Shown piece after piece: positions 19,705 through 30,594 of a stretch of 64,000 nucleotides of DNA (the first letter of the stretch is position 1; each line of letters begins with the position of its first letter). The notes below the pieces were generated by a model. It searched no databases. It worked only from the letters and a program-made list of their open reading frames with translations, and was not told the origin of the DNA. The position numbers and the translations under genes were made by a program. Origin of the DNA: Lactifluus volemus (taxonomy: Eukaryota; Basidiomycota; Agaricomycetes; Russulales; Russulaceae); NCBI GenBank assembly GCA_022376515.1, contig WTXI01000046.1, forward strand, positions 62,001 through 126,000, written 5' to 3'.

Positions 19705-22658
19705 ATGACCGCTATGTTCAACACTTCCTCTACGACCCCGAACTCACGCTTTCAGTCCATTTTCAATGATGCTTTGAAGGCTTACAAGAATAGGACAGGG
19801 AAAGACCTCTCCTCTCATCCACTGCTATGCAATCCTATTGCCCTTCAATCTCCCGGACAGTTCCTCACCCTTCTCCAAAGGGAAGGCCTTCATTCCGGCA
19901 TTAACCAGCCTGGAAGTAGCCACGACACATTAACAGGATGGCTAGACACGACAGTAGATGCCGTGAACCAGGTTTTCCAAGTTATTGGCCCCAGTGTTTC
20001 TATAGTCAGTCGAATGACGCACGCAATATGCAAGGGTCTGGCATTCTCATATATTATACTATAGGTATATCCTCCTGCAGGGGTGATCTTTGCTGCGATG
20101 GCCTTCCTTCTCTCAGTAGGTGTTTCCCTCGTTCTAATTATCTGGGCTATTACAATATTCATGTCTCTCAGGCAGCTAAGGCTTTAGGCTCTCGTCATGA
20201 TGCTAGCCAAGGCGCACTCGCCGATCTCTTCCGACACATCGAGAAGTTTATCAAACGCCTTGAGACTTATACCAAAGTTTCACCAACGCCGCAGTTGCAG
20301 GATGTAATTGTCAATGTCATGGTTGAAGTACTTTCTATCCTTTCTATTGCGACCAAGACGATAGAGCAAGGAAATGTGGGTGAGTTGATCTTCGCTGATG
20401 GACCACTGTTGTTGGCTTATGCATGTTCAGAAACTGTTTGGAATGAGCTTTTGGGGAATACTGAGATCAAGGATGCGTTGCGTCGTCTGGAGGAACTGAC
20501 GCAAGAAGAAGCTCTCACAGCAGCCGCACAAGCCCTAGACGAGGCGCACCGCGCCCATGACGAAGTGATCCGTGTCGCAAGTGAGGTAGAACGGGTTGAG
20601 CGCAAAGTAAAGGGCATCGAGAACAGAATGGAGGTCCTCGAAGAAGGAAAAATGAACGTCTTCCTCGACGTTCTTGACAGTGCGCAAATCTCGCTCAACG
20701 AGTCATCGATACAGCCCTAACAGTGTGTCCAGAAGCGGTCGAACAAATCGCGAACGACCCTCCTAGTCTGGACCGTATGTGATCACGTCATAAACCTCAT
20801 CATGGATTCTAAACGCTTGAACGTCCTCACAGGGCACAAATTGCGCCGGGCCCTCAGAGGATGGCTCTCTTCTCCAGACCCTTCTGTAAATTATAAAACG
20901 GCACTTCAGGCACTTCACGAAGACACTACCACGTGGTTCACCCAAGGTGACGCGTTTGCGGATTGGAAAATGTCTGGCTCCCTGTTATGGATATACGGAA
21001 GACGTATGCTCTCCTTTTCCTTTTCTTTGCTCCCTCTATTGCTAACGACTTTTGGTCTCAGCGGGCACTGGCAAGAGTGTTCTTACGTGCGTCTCCCCCT
21101 AACTTGAACCGGTTCGAGTACCGTTATCGAACATCGACCAGCTCTGCGGTCATTCAGAATATAAATAGCCACTCCAGCATTGCATTACCATTTGTGGCGT
21201 ACTTTTTTTTCGACTTCAAAGATGTCGAAAAGCAAGATACGCGTGCTCTACTCTCGTCTTTCCTGGTTCAGCTCTCCGACCAATCCGATTCTTACTGCGA
21301 CAAGCTTCTCGCTTTGTACTCATCACATCGTCGCCACTCCGGATTGCCCAAGCCGACGAATGGCGCTCTTGCGGGATGCCTCGAGGAGATGCTCAAGTTA
21401 CCTAGACAAGTCCCAGCTTATCTTATTATCGACGCTATCGACGAGTGTCCCGATCGTTGTATTGACCATTGGGGGATACCATCGTCGCGCAAAGAGGTCC
21501 TCGAGCTTGTGAAGGGACTCATCGATTTGCACCTTCCAACTCTACGGTTGTTTGCCACAAGCCGTCCCGAGAACGACATCCGAGCTATTTTCAAACCCCT
21601 GAACTCTGTCGTTTGTACTTCCATATCCCTTAATGACGAAGAGGGGCAGAAGAGTGGCATAGTCGACTATATCAGCTACGTTGTACACTCAGTGATGAAC
21701 ATTAACGGATGGGGGGAGGAACACAAGATTTTGGTCATTAAGACGCTCTCAGATAGAGCCGATGGGATGTGAGGATGTTTCTGTCTACTCGTTTCACTGG
21801 CTCATACTTTAGAGCAGGTATCGCTGGGTTAGTTGTCAACTTGAGCGGCTACGTCGCTGTGTTGCATCACAATTGCAGCAGATTCTTGATGAATTACCCA
21901 AGACCTTGGATGAGACTTACGCCCGCATACTACGGGAAATCCCCGACGAGAACCAACATCATGCTCATCTACTCCTGCAGTGCCTCGCTGTGGCTGTCCG
22001 TCCGCTTCAAGTCAAGGAGCTTGCGGGGATACTTGCAATTGACTTCGCCGCCGAGGGGACTCCAACACTTGATGTAAACGCATGCAGCGAAGATCAAGAA
22101 CAAACCATTCTGTTGGCATGCTCCAGCCTGGTCACCGTTATCAATCACCACGATTCCCGTCTTGTCCAGTTTTCACACTTCTCCGTCAAGGAGTTCCTCA
22201 CATCAGAACACCTTTTCACTTTACAAGGTGTTGGGAACTATCGCGTTCTACTCGAATCTGCACATACGATCATGGCCCGCGCTTGTCTTGCTGTCTTACT
22301 TCGGCTGGACCACCGCACAGTGGGGGCAAGGATCGCGAGCTTCCCCCTAACCGACTATGCAGTTACACATTTCGGCAACCATGCAGAATTTGGAAATGTG
22401 ATATCACACATAGGAGATGGCATTGACGCTCTCCTTGACGCAGAGAAACCGCACTTCGCTTTGTGGCTTTGGACTCTCCCCAAGAGCGACCCATCGTGGT
22501 GGACGGGATATTCGATACTGAAGACAGTTCCGTTATACTACGTTGCGGAACTTGGATTCCTTGGCATGACCCAGCGCCTTATTTCGAAGCGTCCACAAGA
22601 TGCAAGCGCCAGACGTGGTTACTATGGTACGCCTTTGCACGCGGCGGTGATCAGGTGA
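19705..22658 (+). CDS. NLR-type STAND protein, Goodbye-NACHT, ankyrin region deleted
   Basis: The model has 8 exons: 19705-20004, 20065-20115, 20172-20679, 20715-20774, 20833-21003, 21062-21086, 21142-21768 and 21818-22658. It totals 2583 nt, 860 aa. Residues 1-230 match the fungal Goodbye-type N-terminal domain of STAND proteins (RFQSIFNDALKAY, then KRLETYTKV). A helical coiled-coil-like stretch follows. The NACHT ATPase has Walker A GRPGTGKS (about 362-369, split by an intron), Walker B LIIDAIDE (about 466-473) and an ATSRPE sensor (about 510-515). A helical arm domain ends in FSHFSVKEFL. The protein stops just as the first ankyrin repeat begins (GTPLHAAV), because the gene is joined by deletion to its own 3' flank. 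NLRs of this type sense ligands through C-terminal repeats, so this product may be ligand-blind or constitutively regulated. It is head-to-head with caspase copy 2 and tail-to-tail with the caspase at 23310-26836. Confidence 0.85.
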
Positions 22659-23309
22659 GGCGGCATTCGCGAGTCACTCGTTAGTGGTTTGACCGGCACG
22701 CTACGTATTGTAAATTTGAGCTGGTTTTACTAATCCGAGCGCCAGAGCAGAGGTTATGTATGTGCGAGGAACCTGAATGTTACAGACGAAAAACGTTGAA
22801 TGTTGAAACAGAGGAACAGAAGGGCACCAGTGCAGCATCGCAGCGAAGCCCGAGGTGTAACTTAGTGAAGGACAGGAAGCGTTTAGATGTCGGTGATGTC
22901 GGTGTGGATGCAGAATATGACCAGGACGAAAAAGATGACGTTATCCTTACTACTTTTCAAGTTTCTGGGGTCCCGGTTATCAACAATCAGCTTCAGCTGC
23001 TCCCTAACCTTCCTTCCACCGACGCTTCTAATCACCTCATGCACCGCATCGGTGCCGGAACAAGTGGTAAGTTACTAAACTATATGTATGATCGATAGTC
23101 TTAGTCAGAAGGGTCGAGGGCAGAAGGAAATGGAGAAAAAAAAAACCAAAAGAACCTTTCAGTGTTCTGTGCAGTTGATTACAAAGAGGTAGGGTAACTT
23201 AATTGAAGATTGAAAGTTGCAACCGGCGCAGGTACAAATAAATAAGACAGTGTATGAAGCATGTATCTTCACGGGTTCTCATCATGAATACGGATGAGCC
23301 TGTAATACC
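22659..23309. other. Duplicated spacer between NLR and caspase 3' ends
   Basis: This is the same spacer as 16868-17774 and 29652-30594. A 112-codon frame (22760-23098, VDAEYDQDEKDDVILTTFQV) is open here but interrupted in the other two copies by deletions. It is not recognised, and I do not call it a gene. Confidence 0.5.
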
Positions 23310-26300
23310 TCATAATTGGAGGGTGTCATCCATATTCTGCGTTCAATGTCATCAGCAAAGTGTAAAAAAGCTATAAAAAAAAAGTACGACGGAAGAGCTC
23401 ACCAATTTCACGAGACTGCTCAGCTCTGGCTCTTGAAAGTTGTCAAGGTCATCGTCAAATCCATTTCCTTCGCCACGAGCAGCCTTCTTTTTTTGGTCGT
23501 GTGTGTGTTCACGCAAAATCATAGCGTTGTGATGCAAAGTCATAGCGTTGCGATGTAGTTTATGGCTAAATGACAAATTTACGATGCATAAGCGCTCGCG
23601 CGAAAGCAACAAATGCACAGCGGATCAACGTACTTGATATGCAACATCAATTCCTTGTATGTTGGGTGGTTGTTAGTCTCTGATGGAAATGTCAGACCTG
23701 GTCGTGGCAGCAATCAACAGAATACACCAACGGAGATAATTGCACAGCACTGAGGTCAGTGAACTATTCGGGCCTTCCCACGCGTTCTGAAAATCCGAAC
23801 AAGCAGAAAGAGAAAGCTGTGAAGAAAAAAATAATCATGAGGCTAGGGCGAGCGAGCGAATGTACGGGTACGCACCACGTTTGGGTGGGACACATCACTG
23901 TACTTGCACCATCCATCGCAAACAAAACGGGGTTCCGGAGAAGCGCATCGGCGCTGGGACGCGAACAACGTACGATCTCGTGAGCGTCGAGTCGAACGAC
24001 ATTGCGACTCGGAAGACAACTCTGATTGGTTCGTGAGGCCTCTGACTTGTGTACCAGCTGGCGGGTTTTGACGTGACGCGGGATCGACAGGCTGGTTATC
24101 AAAGGTAGCTTCGATCGACCTAGGTGCCTCCGAGTTGGTAAAGTCACGGTCCGTTGCCTGACGGCGCACTTGAGCGAGTGTCAGAATATGGGACGTGCGG
24201 TGGGGCGGGGGGGACAAACCATTCATGATCTGCCTGGTCATCATTCGACGCTTGCCTTTGGATTCCCATGGAACGTAAACACTATTGCAATGGTAGTGGG
24301 GAAGATCTAACAACGTTCCGGAATGGCAAGTGTCGAGAATGGCCTGAACGACAGAGCGTCAATGAAATTTCGAAGGTCAAAACAAAACGTGCGTACCAGA
24401 AGGTTGCAACCGACTGGAATGGGAACAAGAATTGCTTTGAGCTCCTGAAACCGTGTCAACCCAAACACGAATTCTCAATAGAGGAGGAAAAGCGCTAACG
24501 TCATCGATGATGGGCCGCTCGTCACTTGGAATGATCACTGCACGAACGGAAATGAGAGGAGAACGCTTCAAGAAAGAGAAAGCGCACTTTCGTCCAAGCC
24601 ATCCTCTTCTTCGAGATCATTAACAGCCGGGCGTTGACCTGAATGACCGGAATCTGTCGTGGTCGATCAGATCGATCAGATGCTAGCCGGTGTCAGCTGA
24701 AGAAGATGGAGATTTACAGAAGAAAGTAAATCTATCGCCCGATGCAGCACCGGAAACTAGCTTTTTCAGCTCGCGAATCTGTGACTGCATGTCAATACAC
24801 TCTATAGAATAGTCATGAATTGATCATCACGGACTATGTTGGCGCGGGTCGGCTGAGAGTGTTCCGGAAAGTCAGGATCATCCTTGAGCACACAAACGTC
24901 TTCTGGGCGATAGCCATATGTGTCTGTGATGATCATTAATAAGAAGAGGAAGCGTAGACAAGAGATGCACGCACTGATGAACAGCTCCCGATAGCGCTCG
25001 ACATCGTCAAAGGGTCCATGCAACGGGTCCCAGGTGTTGGATGGGCTACAGTAAGTGATGCCAACAAGAAGAGCCCGTCGCTTCCGAGTTGTCGAGGGGA
25101 CATTCAAGTTCCGCGTAGCCTGGCTCTCATCGTCAGTTGGCAGGTGTACGGATCCTTTGCTGGGGGGAGATTTTGATCTGGAATTAGATTGAATCAGTCC
25201 TCTCGAAATAGTCCGTATAAGTCTACGAAGGGACCACGTCCTTGGGACGGGTTGGTACTGAACAGTGTCAGACAAACGTGCTACGCCGACAAGAGGACGA
25301 GAACAACCTACCGAAGTTGGTCCGATTTGGCTAGGAACCAGGGCTCCTTCCAACACACCAACAGCACCCCAGGCGCCAGGACAGTCTGACAGTGCTGCAC
25401 CCACATCGCAAGAGAATGTTGCTACCTTAGCAACTGAAGATTCAACTTCTGAACCACCCTCGGCAAAAGCTACATGTAAATGCCTTCACCATGGAAGATC
25501 ACGAAAGTTTAGGGCCGAATACATACCACATTGAGCCCACCATATCCCTGGTCTGGAATTCTGTAGGTTACCTAATACTGCACCTGGCTGGAGATTATCC
25601 AGTGAACGAAAGAGTGAGGTGGACGCCACAGTCAACCGATGAACAACACACATCAACGTCAATAGATATGAGGTCATCATCGTGGACAAGAGCCATGTCA
25701 CAGTCTGTGGGTGCATTCTGCACGACGTTTGTTAGACTTGGACTTGCATTCATCATAGTGCAAGTCCCAAACACTCACCGTAACTAGATAATCTAGCAGC
25801 GTGTGGAGGGGGTCCTGATACTTTGGAATGTCAAAGAAAGTTAGGGAAGCTAGATGGGCTGTCTCACGTCGGTTTCAGGTGGGGTACTTATGAGTTGTTC
25901 GTCAAAATCAGCTTCATCTCGATCTGGATCCGAAGTCGGCTCCGCAGCTCCTCGAAGCCTAGGTATTATCATAAAACGTCGACGGACACGGAATCCCCTG
26001 ACGAATATGCACTGATCCTCTGGCAGATTCTGATGTGAGCATATTAATCTAAGTGCTGTTTCAGCGTCTTTGGATGGGAAGAACGGTACCTGTCCACTCG
26101 GACCACAATTGACCGCCACTCCTCGAATATCTTCAAGTGGGACCTGCCATTGTACATTGCAACTTGAAATACCAGTAACCTGAACACCGAACGACACCTG
26201 TTCTCCGCCTTGATTCTCGGAGAATACAACATTGGTCCAGGAGCTTGCAAGATCACGTCCGGTGACGAGAATGATATCCTCCATGTGGGCTACTCCCAAG

Positions 26301-26836
26301 CCAAGGTGCCGAGCGAATGCAAACCAGACATCAATGCGTTTGGTTATGCATCTAGCGAAATCCCGACGAGCGAACGTCTCTTCACGATAGGCGAGCACGG
26401 GAAGAGATAAGATTGCGCCTTGCTTCTTCGAACATGAAAACGTTACTTGTGCAGGTCCTGGCCTGTTAAGAGTTTAGTGATAAAAAGGGTTGTACATTCA
26501 AATGGGCTCCTCTCACTCGGCAGCACTAAATTCATCTCGATCAGGCTTGACTGCCTTGGAGCAAAAGTTATTGGGACAGAGTCTGCCTGTGTATATATGC
26601 CTTGACATCTTGAGTTTCAACGGCTCATGGTATTCCGGAACGCCGAAGTTTTCATGGGATGGATGATCTCGAGGGAGTAGAACGTTGAATAGACGGATAA
26701 ATTTACCATACTGAGTGAACCCGACATCGCCCACTTGTACAGCGGAGTCGAGTCCGTCACGGCTTGGATCCCATAGTGCATGGCCATAAGCAGGATACTT
26801 TATCGCGAGTTCGTTGCGGAAAATATCGTACTCCAT
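23310..26836 (-). CDS. Fusion gene: basidiomycete orphan domain + caspase-like protease (copy 3)
   Basis: The model has 17 exons: 26836-26517, 26462-25868, 25820-25779, 25717-25652, 25587-25527, 25469-25312, 25257-24975, 24923-24835, 24799-24718, 24653-24588, 24537-24500, 24444-24397, 24343-23876, 23816-23732, 23697-23634, 23565-23403 and 23336-23310. It totals 2655 nt, 884 aa. Residues 1-414 are the orphan domain shared with the gene at 9654-14063. The caspase part has YSGHSGQ (H569) and LDTCHSGT (C622), the conserved SLSACSD strand, and ends with LVKLNMDDTLQL. The caspase exon lacks an in-frame ATG and the upstream exon is in frame with it. A 4-bp loss (CAGC) removed the acceptor of intron 4 found in copy 1; an AG 15 nt further in restores the frame. 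Exon 16 carries a 21-nt internal duplication (NAMTLHHNAMIL). Both catalytic residues are present, so an active protease is plausible. Partner and substrate are unknown. Confidence 0.75.
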
Positions 26837-27000
26837 CAGAGATAGAGAAGGAAGAACGAGTTTCGAAGCCGGAGCCAAATACTAGTAGTAGTAGCATCGC
26901 AAATCTGCTTACTTAATAAGTGGCGTAGAGCCTAGGACACAGGCTTTGTTGGGTTTCATCCCCGACGTTTGGAATTTGGACCTTATCAATTAATCTTAGA
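26837..27000. other. 5' flank of fusion gene copy 3
   Basis: Presumed promoter and leader of the gene starting at 26836. It holds a short TAG repeat near 26882 and ends at A27000, directly before the Helitron-like terminus. Confidence 0.35.
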
Positions 27001-28303
27001 CTAGCGAAAACCCGTGCTTCGCACGGGGTATTTCATATTCTGGCTGCTGTTCTGGCCACGCATGGGAAATTGTCGCACCTGTCTTATACTACACATCACA
27101 GAGGCGCTGGAGATTTGGGAAGGCATGAAGTGGGCTGACGACACTCACGCTGACGATGCTGTCACGTCACAGACGTCAGTAAAGAGGTGGGTGATTGAGC
27201 ACTCACCGTGTTTGAGTCGAGCCTGCACTGTTGGGTTGCAGCTTGGCCATTGAAGATGCTGTTGCAGCAGGCAACGTGAGTGCTCATTGTGTCACCCTTT
27301 GAGCCGCAGGGTGCGCAATGTGAGTGCCCACTTGTCAGGCAGCAGCCTGGCCACCAAGAGCCACACACTGATGACGCAGCCTGTGTGATGATGGGAAAGC
27401 AAGCTAACATCATTGTAGCAGCGATAGAGGGCAGCAGTGTCAAGGCGTGTGTGGCATGCGGCGTCATCATGAATGGCAAGTTCATGCTGGGTTGAACATG
27501 CAGCGAATGATAGGGGCCACCATCGGGCCACAGCCTGGCCAGGTCTGCGGATCGTGACCGGTCAGTGCATGACCCCACACCTCCCGGAGGCCATCATCTT
27601 CGAACACAGGCACAGTGGTGTGTCTCCAAGCATTCATCAGATCTGCCTCTCTGATAGGTTGATGCGGCAGCGCTAGGCTGATATTCACATTCAGGGTCAC
27701 ATCGCATATTTGGTGCCCGTTGGGCCAACCAATGAGAGCAGCCTGAGGGCGGGCGCAGCCCATTTTGGTAAAAACACTGCCCGCGTCAGCTGTGCAGGCC
27801 AGGTCTGCCAAGTGCACGCCGTGTAAGACAGCCCTCCTTTGGGAGCACGACAATCGAATCAAGCCTGCCGAAACGACAGGTCAGCGTTAAGACTGCGCTC
27901 GTTTGAGAGCACGACACACAACCACGCATCCAGCACCGGTCAGGTGCTCCACCGCACCCAATCAGAGAAGCCTGAGAGCGGCCGCACACAGAGCCACAGC
28001 CTGGCCTGAGTCTACAGATCGAGACCGGTCAGGTGCACGACCCCGTGCCGACCAATTCGAGCGGCCTGAGGGCGGCTGCAGCCCACTACAGGGTGATGAC
28101 GCTGGTTGTCGAGCGATGTGATCATGACCAGTCAAGTGCACTGTGAAGCGCCGACCGATGAAATGTGAGTGAAATCAGCATTCCACAGCAGTCAGCCATC
28201 CCATGACAGCTGACTGTCTGTCTTCAGCCTTCCGCCTTCCGCCTTCCGCAATCGGCCTTCCACCCGCCGTCAGCTAATCACAGCCCGGCGACAGTCTTCG
28301 GTG
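27001..28303 (-). mobile_element. Helitron-like non-autonomous element (3' terminus at 27001)
   Basis: Read on the minus strand, the left border has the hallmark Helitron end: a GC-rich hairpin with stem CCCGTGC/GCACGGG and loop GAA (27027-27011), a 6-nt spacer, then CTAG (27004-27001) followed by host T (A27000 on the plus strand). The body has degenerate internal repeats, for example CAGCCTGGCC plus GACCGGTCAG near 27530 and 28000, and GGCCTGAGGGCGGC-like strings near 27740, 27970 and 28060. No Rep/helicase ORF is visible, so the copy would be non-autonomous. The right (5') border is not identified; 28303 is simply where NLR homology resumes. Confidence 0.55.
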
Positions 28304-29651
28304 TGAATTTGGAAATGTGATATCACACATAGGACATGGCATTGACACTCTCCTTGACGCAGAGAAACCGGACAAACAAGGGAAGACCGCGTTACACTTC
28401 GCGTCGGACTCGGGAAATATCCAGACTGTACGGTTCTTACTGGACAAAGGCGCGAAAGTGGACGTGCAGGATAACAACCACTCGACTCCGCTGCACCTCG
28501 CGTTATCCCATCGACATGTCGAAGTCGCAATGCTCCTACTCAAATGTGGCGCAAATGTCCACACACAAGACAGTGTGGGGAACACGGCATTACACTTTGC
28601 ATCGGGCTCGGGGAATCTCGAGATTGTGCAGTTATTACTGGACAAAGGTGTAAAAGTGGACGTGCAGGATAACAATCACTCAACTCCGCTATCCCTCGCG
28701 TTATCCCATCGACATGTCGAGATCGTAAAGCTGCTGCTCGAACGTGGCGTAAACCTGAATGTTCATGCACGGGACAGCAAGGGGAAGACAGCATTACACG
28801 TTGCATCGGACTCGGGAAATCTCGAGATTGTACGTTTATTACTGGATAAAGGCGCAAAAGTCGACGTGCAGGATAACGATCAATCGACGCCGCTGCATCT
28901 TGCGCTATCCTACCATCATGTTGAGGTCGTCAAGCTGCTGCTCGAACGTGGCGCAAATGTCGACGTATGGGACGATAAGGGGAAGACAGCTTTACACTTC
29001 GCATCGGACTCGGGAAATCTTGAAATTGTGCGGTTCTTATTGGACAAAGGTACGAAAGTGGATGTGCAAGATAATGATCGCTCGACTCCGCTGCACCTCG
29101 CACTGTCCCATCGACATGTCGCAGTCGCGAAGCTGCTGCTCGAACGTGGCGCAAACGTTCACGCAAGGGACGGCAAGGGGAAGACAACATTACACTTTGC
29201 GTCGGACTCGGGAAATCTCGAGATGATGTGGTTATTACTGGACCAAGGTGCGAAAGTAGATGCGCAAGATAACGACAACTCAACTCCACTGCACGTCACA
29301 TCACGCTGTGATGATGAGAAGCCTGCCAAACTGCTGATCGACCATGGCGCGAATGTCCACACACGGGACAGGGAGGGGAAGACGGCGTTACACGTAGCGT
29401 CAAGCCAAGGGAGTCTCCAGATTATGCAGTTATTATTGGACAGAAATGCGGAAGTGGACGCGCAGGATAGCAACAAGTCAACTCCACTGCACGTCGCATC
29501 AACCCTCTTTGATAAGAAGCCCACAGAGCTGCTGATCGAACGTGGTGCAAATGCCCACGCGCAGAACAAGGAAGGAGAGACACCATTTGACGTTGCATTG
29601 AACCGCGGCTATTGGCCAGTCAGGGATTTGCTGTTGGAGCATATGCGATAA
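28304..29651 (+). pseudogene. Ankyrin-repeat half of an NLR gene, 5'-truncated
   Basis: The sequence starts abruptly inside the NLR frame: FGNVISHIG here matches the same segment of the NLR gene at about 22386. It then carries about 12 complete ankyrin repeats and a final half-repeat ending RDLLLEHMR before the stop at 29651. The Goodbye and NACHT parts are missing and no ATG lies near the start, so this copy cannot make a full NLR. A short product from the internal ATG near 28530 is possible. Odd and even repeats alternate between a SDSGNLEIV type and a SHRHVEVV type, giving a 66-residue higher-order unit. The whole 444-codon frame is intact, so the truncation looks recent, or the ankyrin part is still used. 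Confidence 0.8.
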
Positions 29652-30594
29652 AAGTAGGTATAAGGTTTATTTCACAAATTCATGAAAAGCCAGACGTGCT
29701 TACTTACGCCCTATACCTTCATCCATGTAGTACGTCATCACAGCCCATTTATAATTGTAAAACGAGTTTTTCGCCTAAAGTTGAATTTTGCCCGACGATT
29801 CATACGCAGGGCTTGCGTATCCTCGGTGAAATTTCGCGAGGGGGCTGTCCCACCCTCCTAGATGCCGGAAATTCTATTGTTCTGGTTGAAATTTGAAAGG
29901 TTCGGCGGGGGTGATCAGGGTGAGGCGGCGTTCGCGAGTCACCCCGGTAGAAGTGGTTTGACCGTGCTACGTATGATAAATTTGAGCTGGTCTTATTACT
30001 AATCCGAGCGCCAGGGAGGAGGTTATGTATGTAACTTACGAGGAACCTGAATGTTACAGAGTTGAACGTTGAATGTTGAAACAGAGGAACAAAAGGGCGT
30101 ACAGAAAGCGTTTAGATGTCGGTGATCTCGGTGTGGATGCAGAAGATGACGTGATCCTCACTACTTTTCAAGTTTCTGGGGTCCCGATTATCAAAACACT
30201 TTCCTTCCACCGACACTTCTAATCACCTCATGCACCGCACCGGCGCCGGAACAAGTGATAAGTTACTATATGTGTGATCGATCGTCTTAGTCAGAAGGGT
30301 CGAGGGCAGAAGGAAATGGAGGAAAAAAAAAAAAGGAACGTCTCCAAGAACGTTTCAGTGTTCTGTGCAGATTGATTACAAAGAGGCAGTACATGGAAGG
30401 TTTTACACGAGGTGATAATGAGGACGAAACAAAGCGATGCTTGGAATTACAAATGTGGTAGTTGATGTGGTAGGGTAATTGAAGCTTGAAAGTTGCAACC
30501 GGCGCGGGTACAAATAAATAAGATAGTGTATGAAGCGTCTATCTTCAACGTTTTTCATCATAAACGGGGGAAATACGGATGAGCCCGTAATACC
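29652..30594. other. Duplicated spacer between ankyrin and caspase 3' ends
   Basis: Third copy of the spacer also found at 16868-17774 and 22659-23309, with small deletions. It contains the GGTGATCAGGG microhomology site (about 29910) relevant to the deletion in the NLR gene. No gene is called. Confidence 0.5.

Noticed and set aside
22760..23098. 112-codon ORF between NLR and caspase as a gene
   Set aside because: The same spacer in blocks 1 and 3 has deletions that break the frame, and no family motif is visible.
24377..24571. A separate small ORF (KRSPLISVRAVII) in the caspase genes
   Set aside because: It is largely an intron of 50 nt (GTGCGC...GTGCAG) present in all caspase copies; splicing it out restores the caspase frame.
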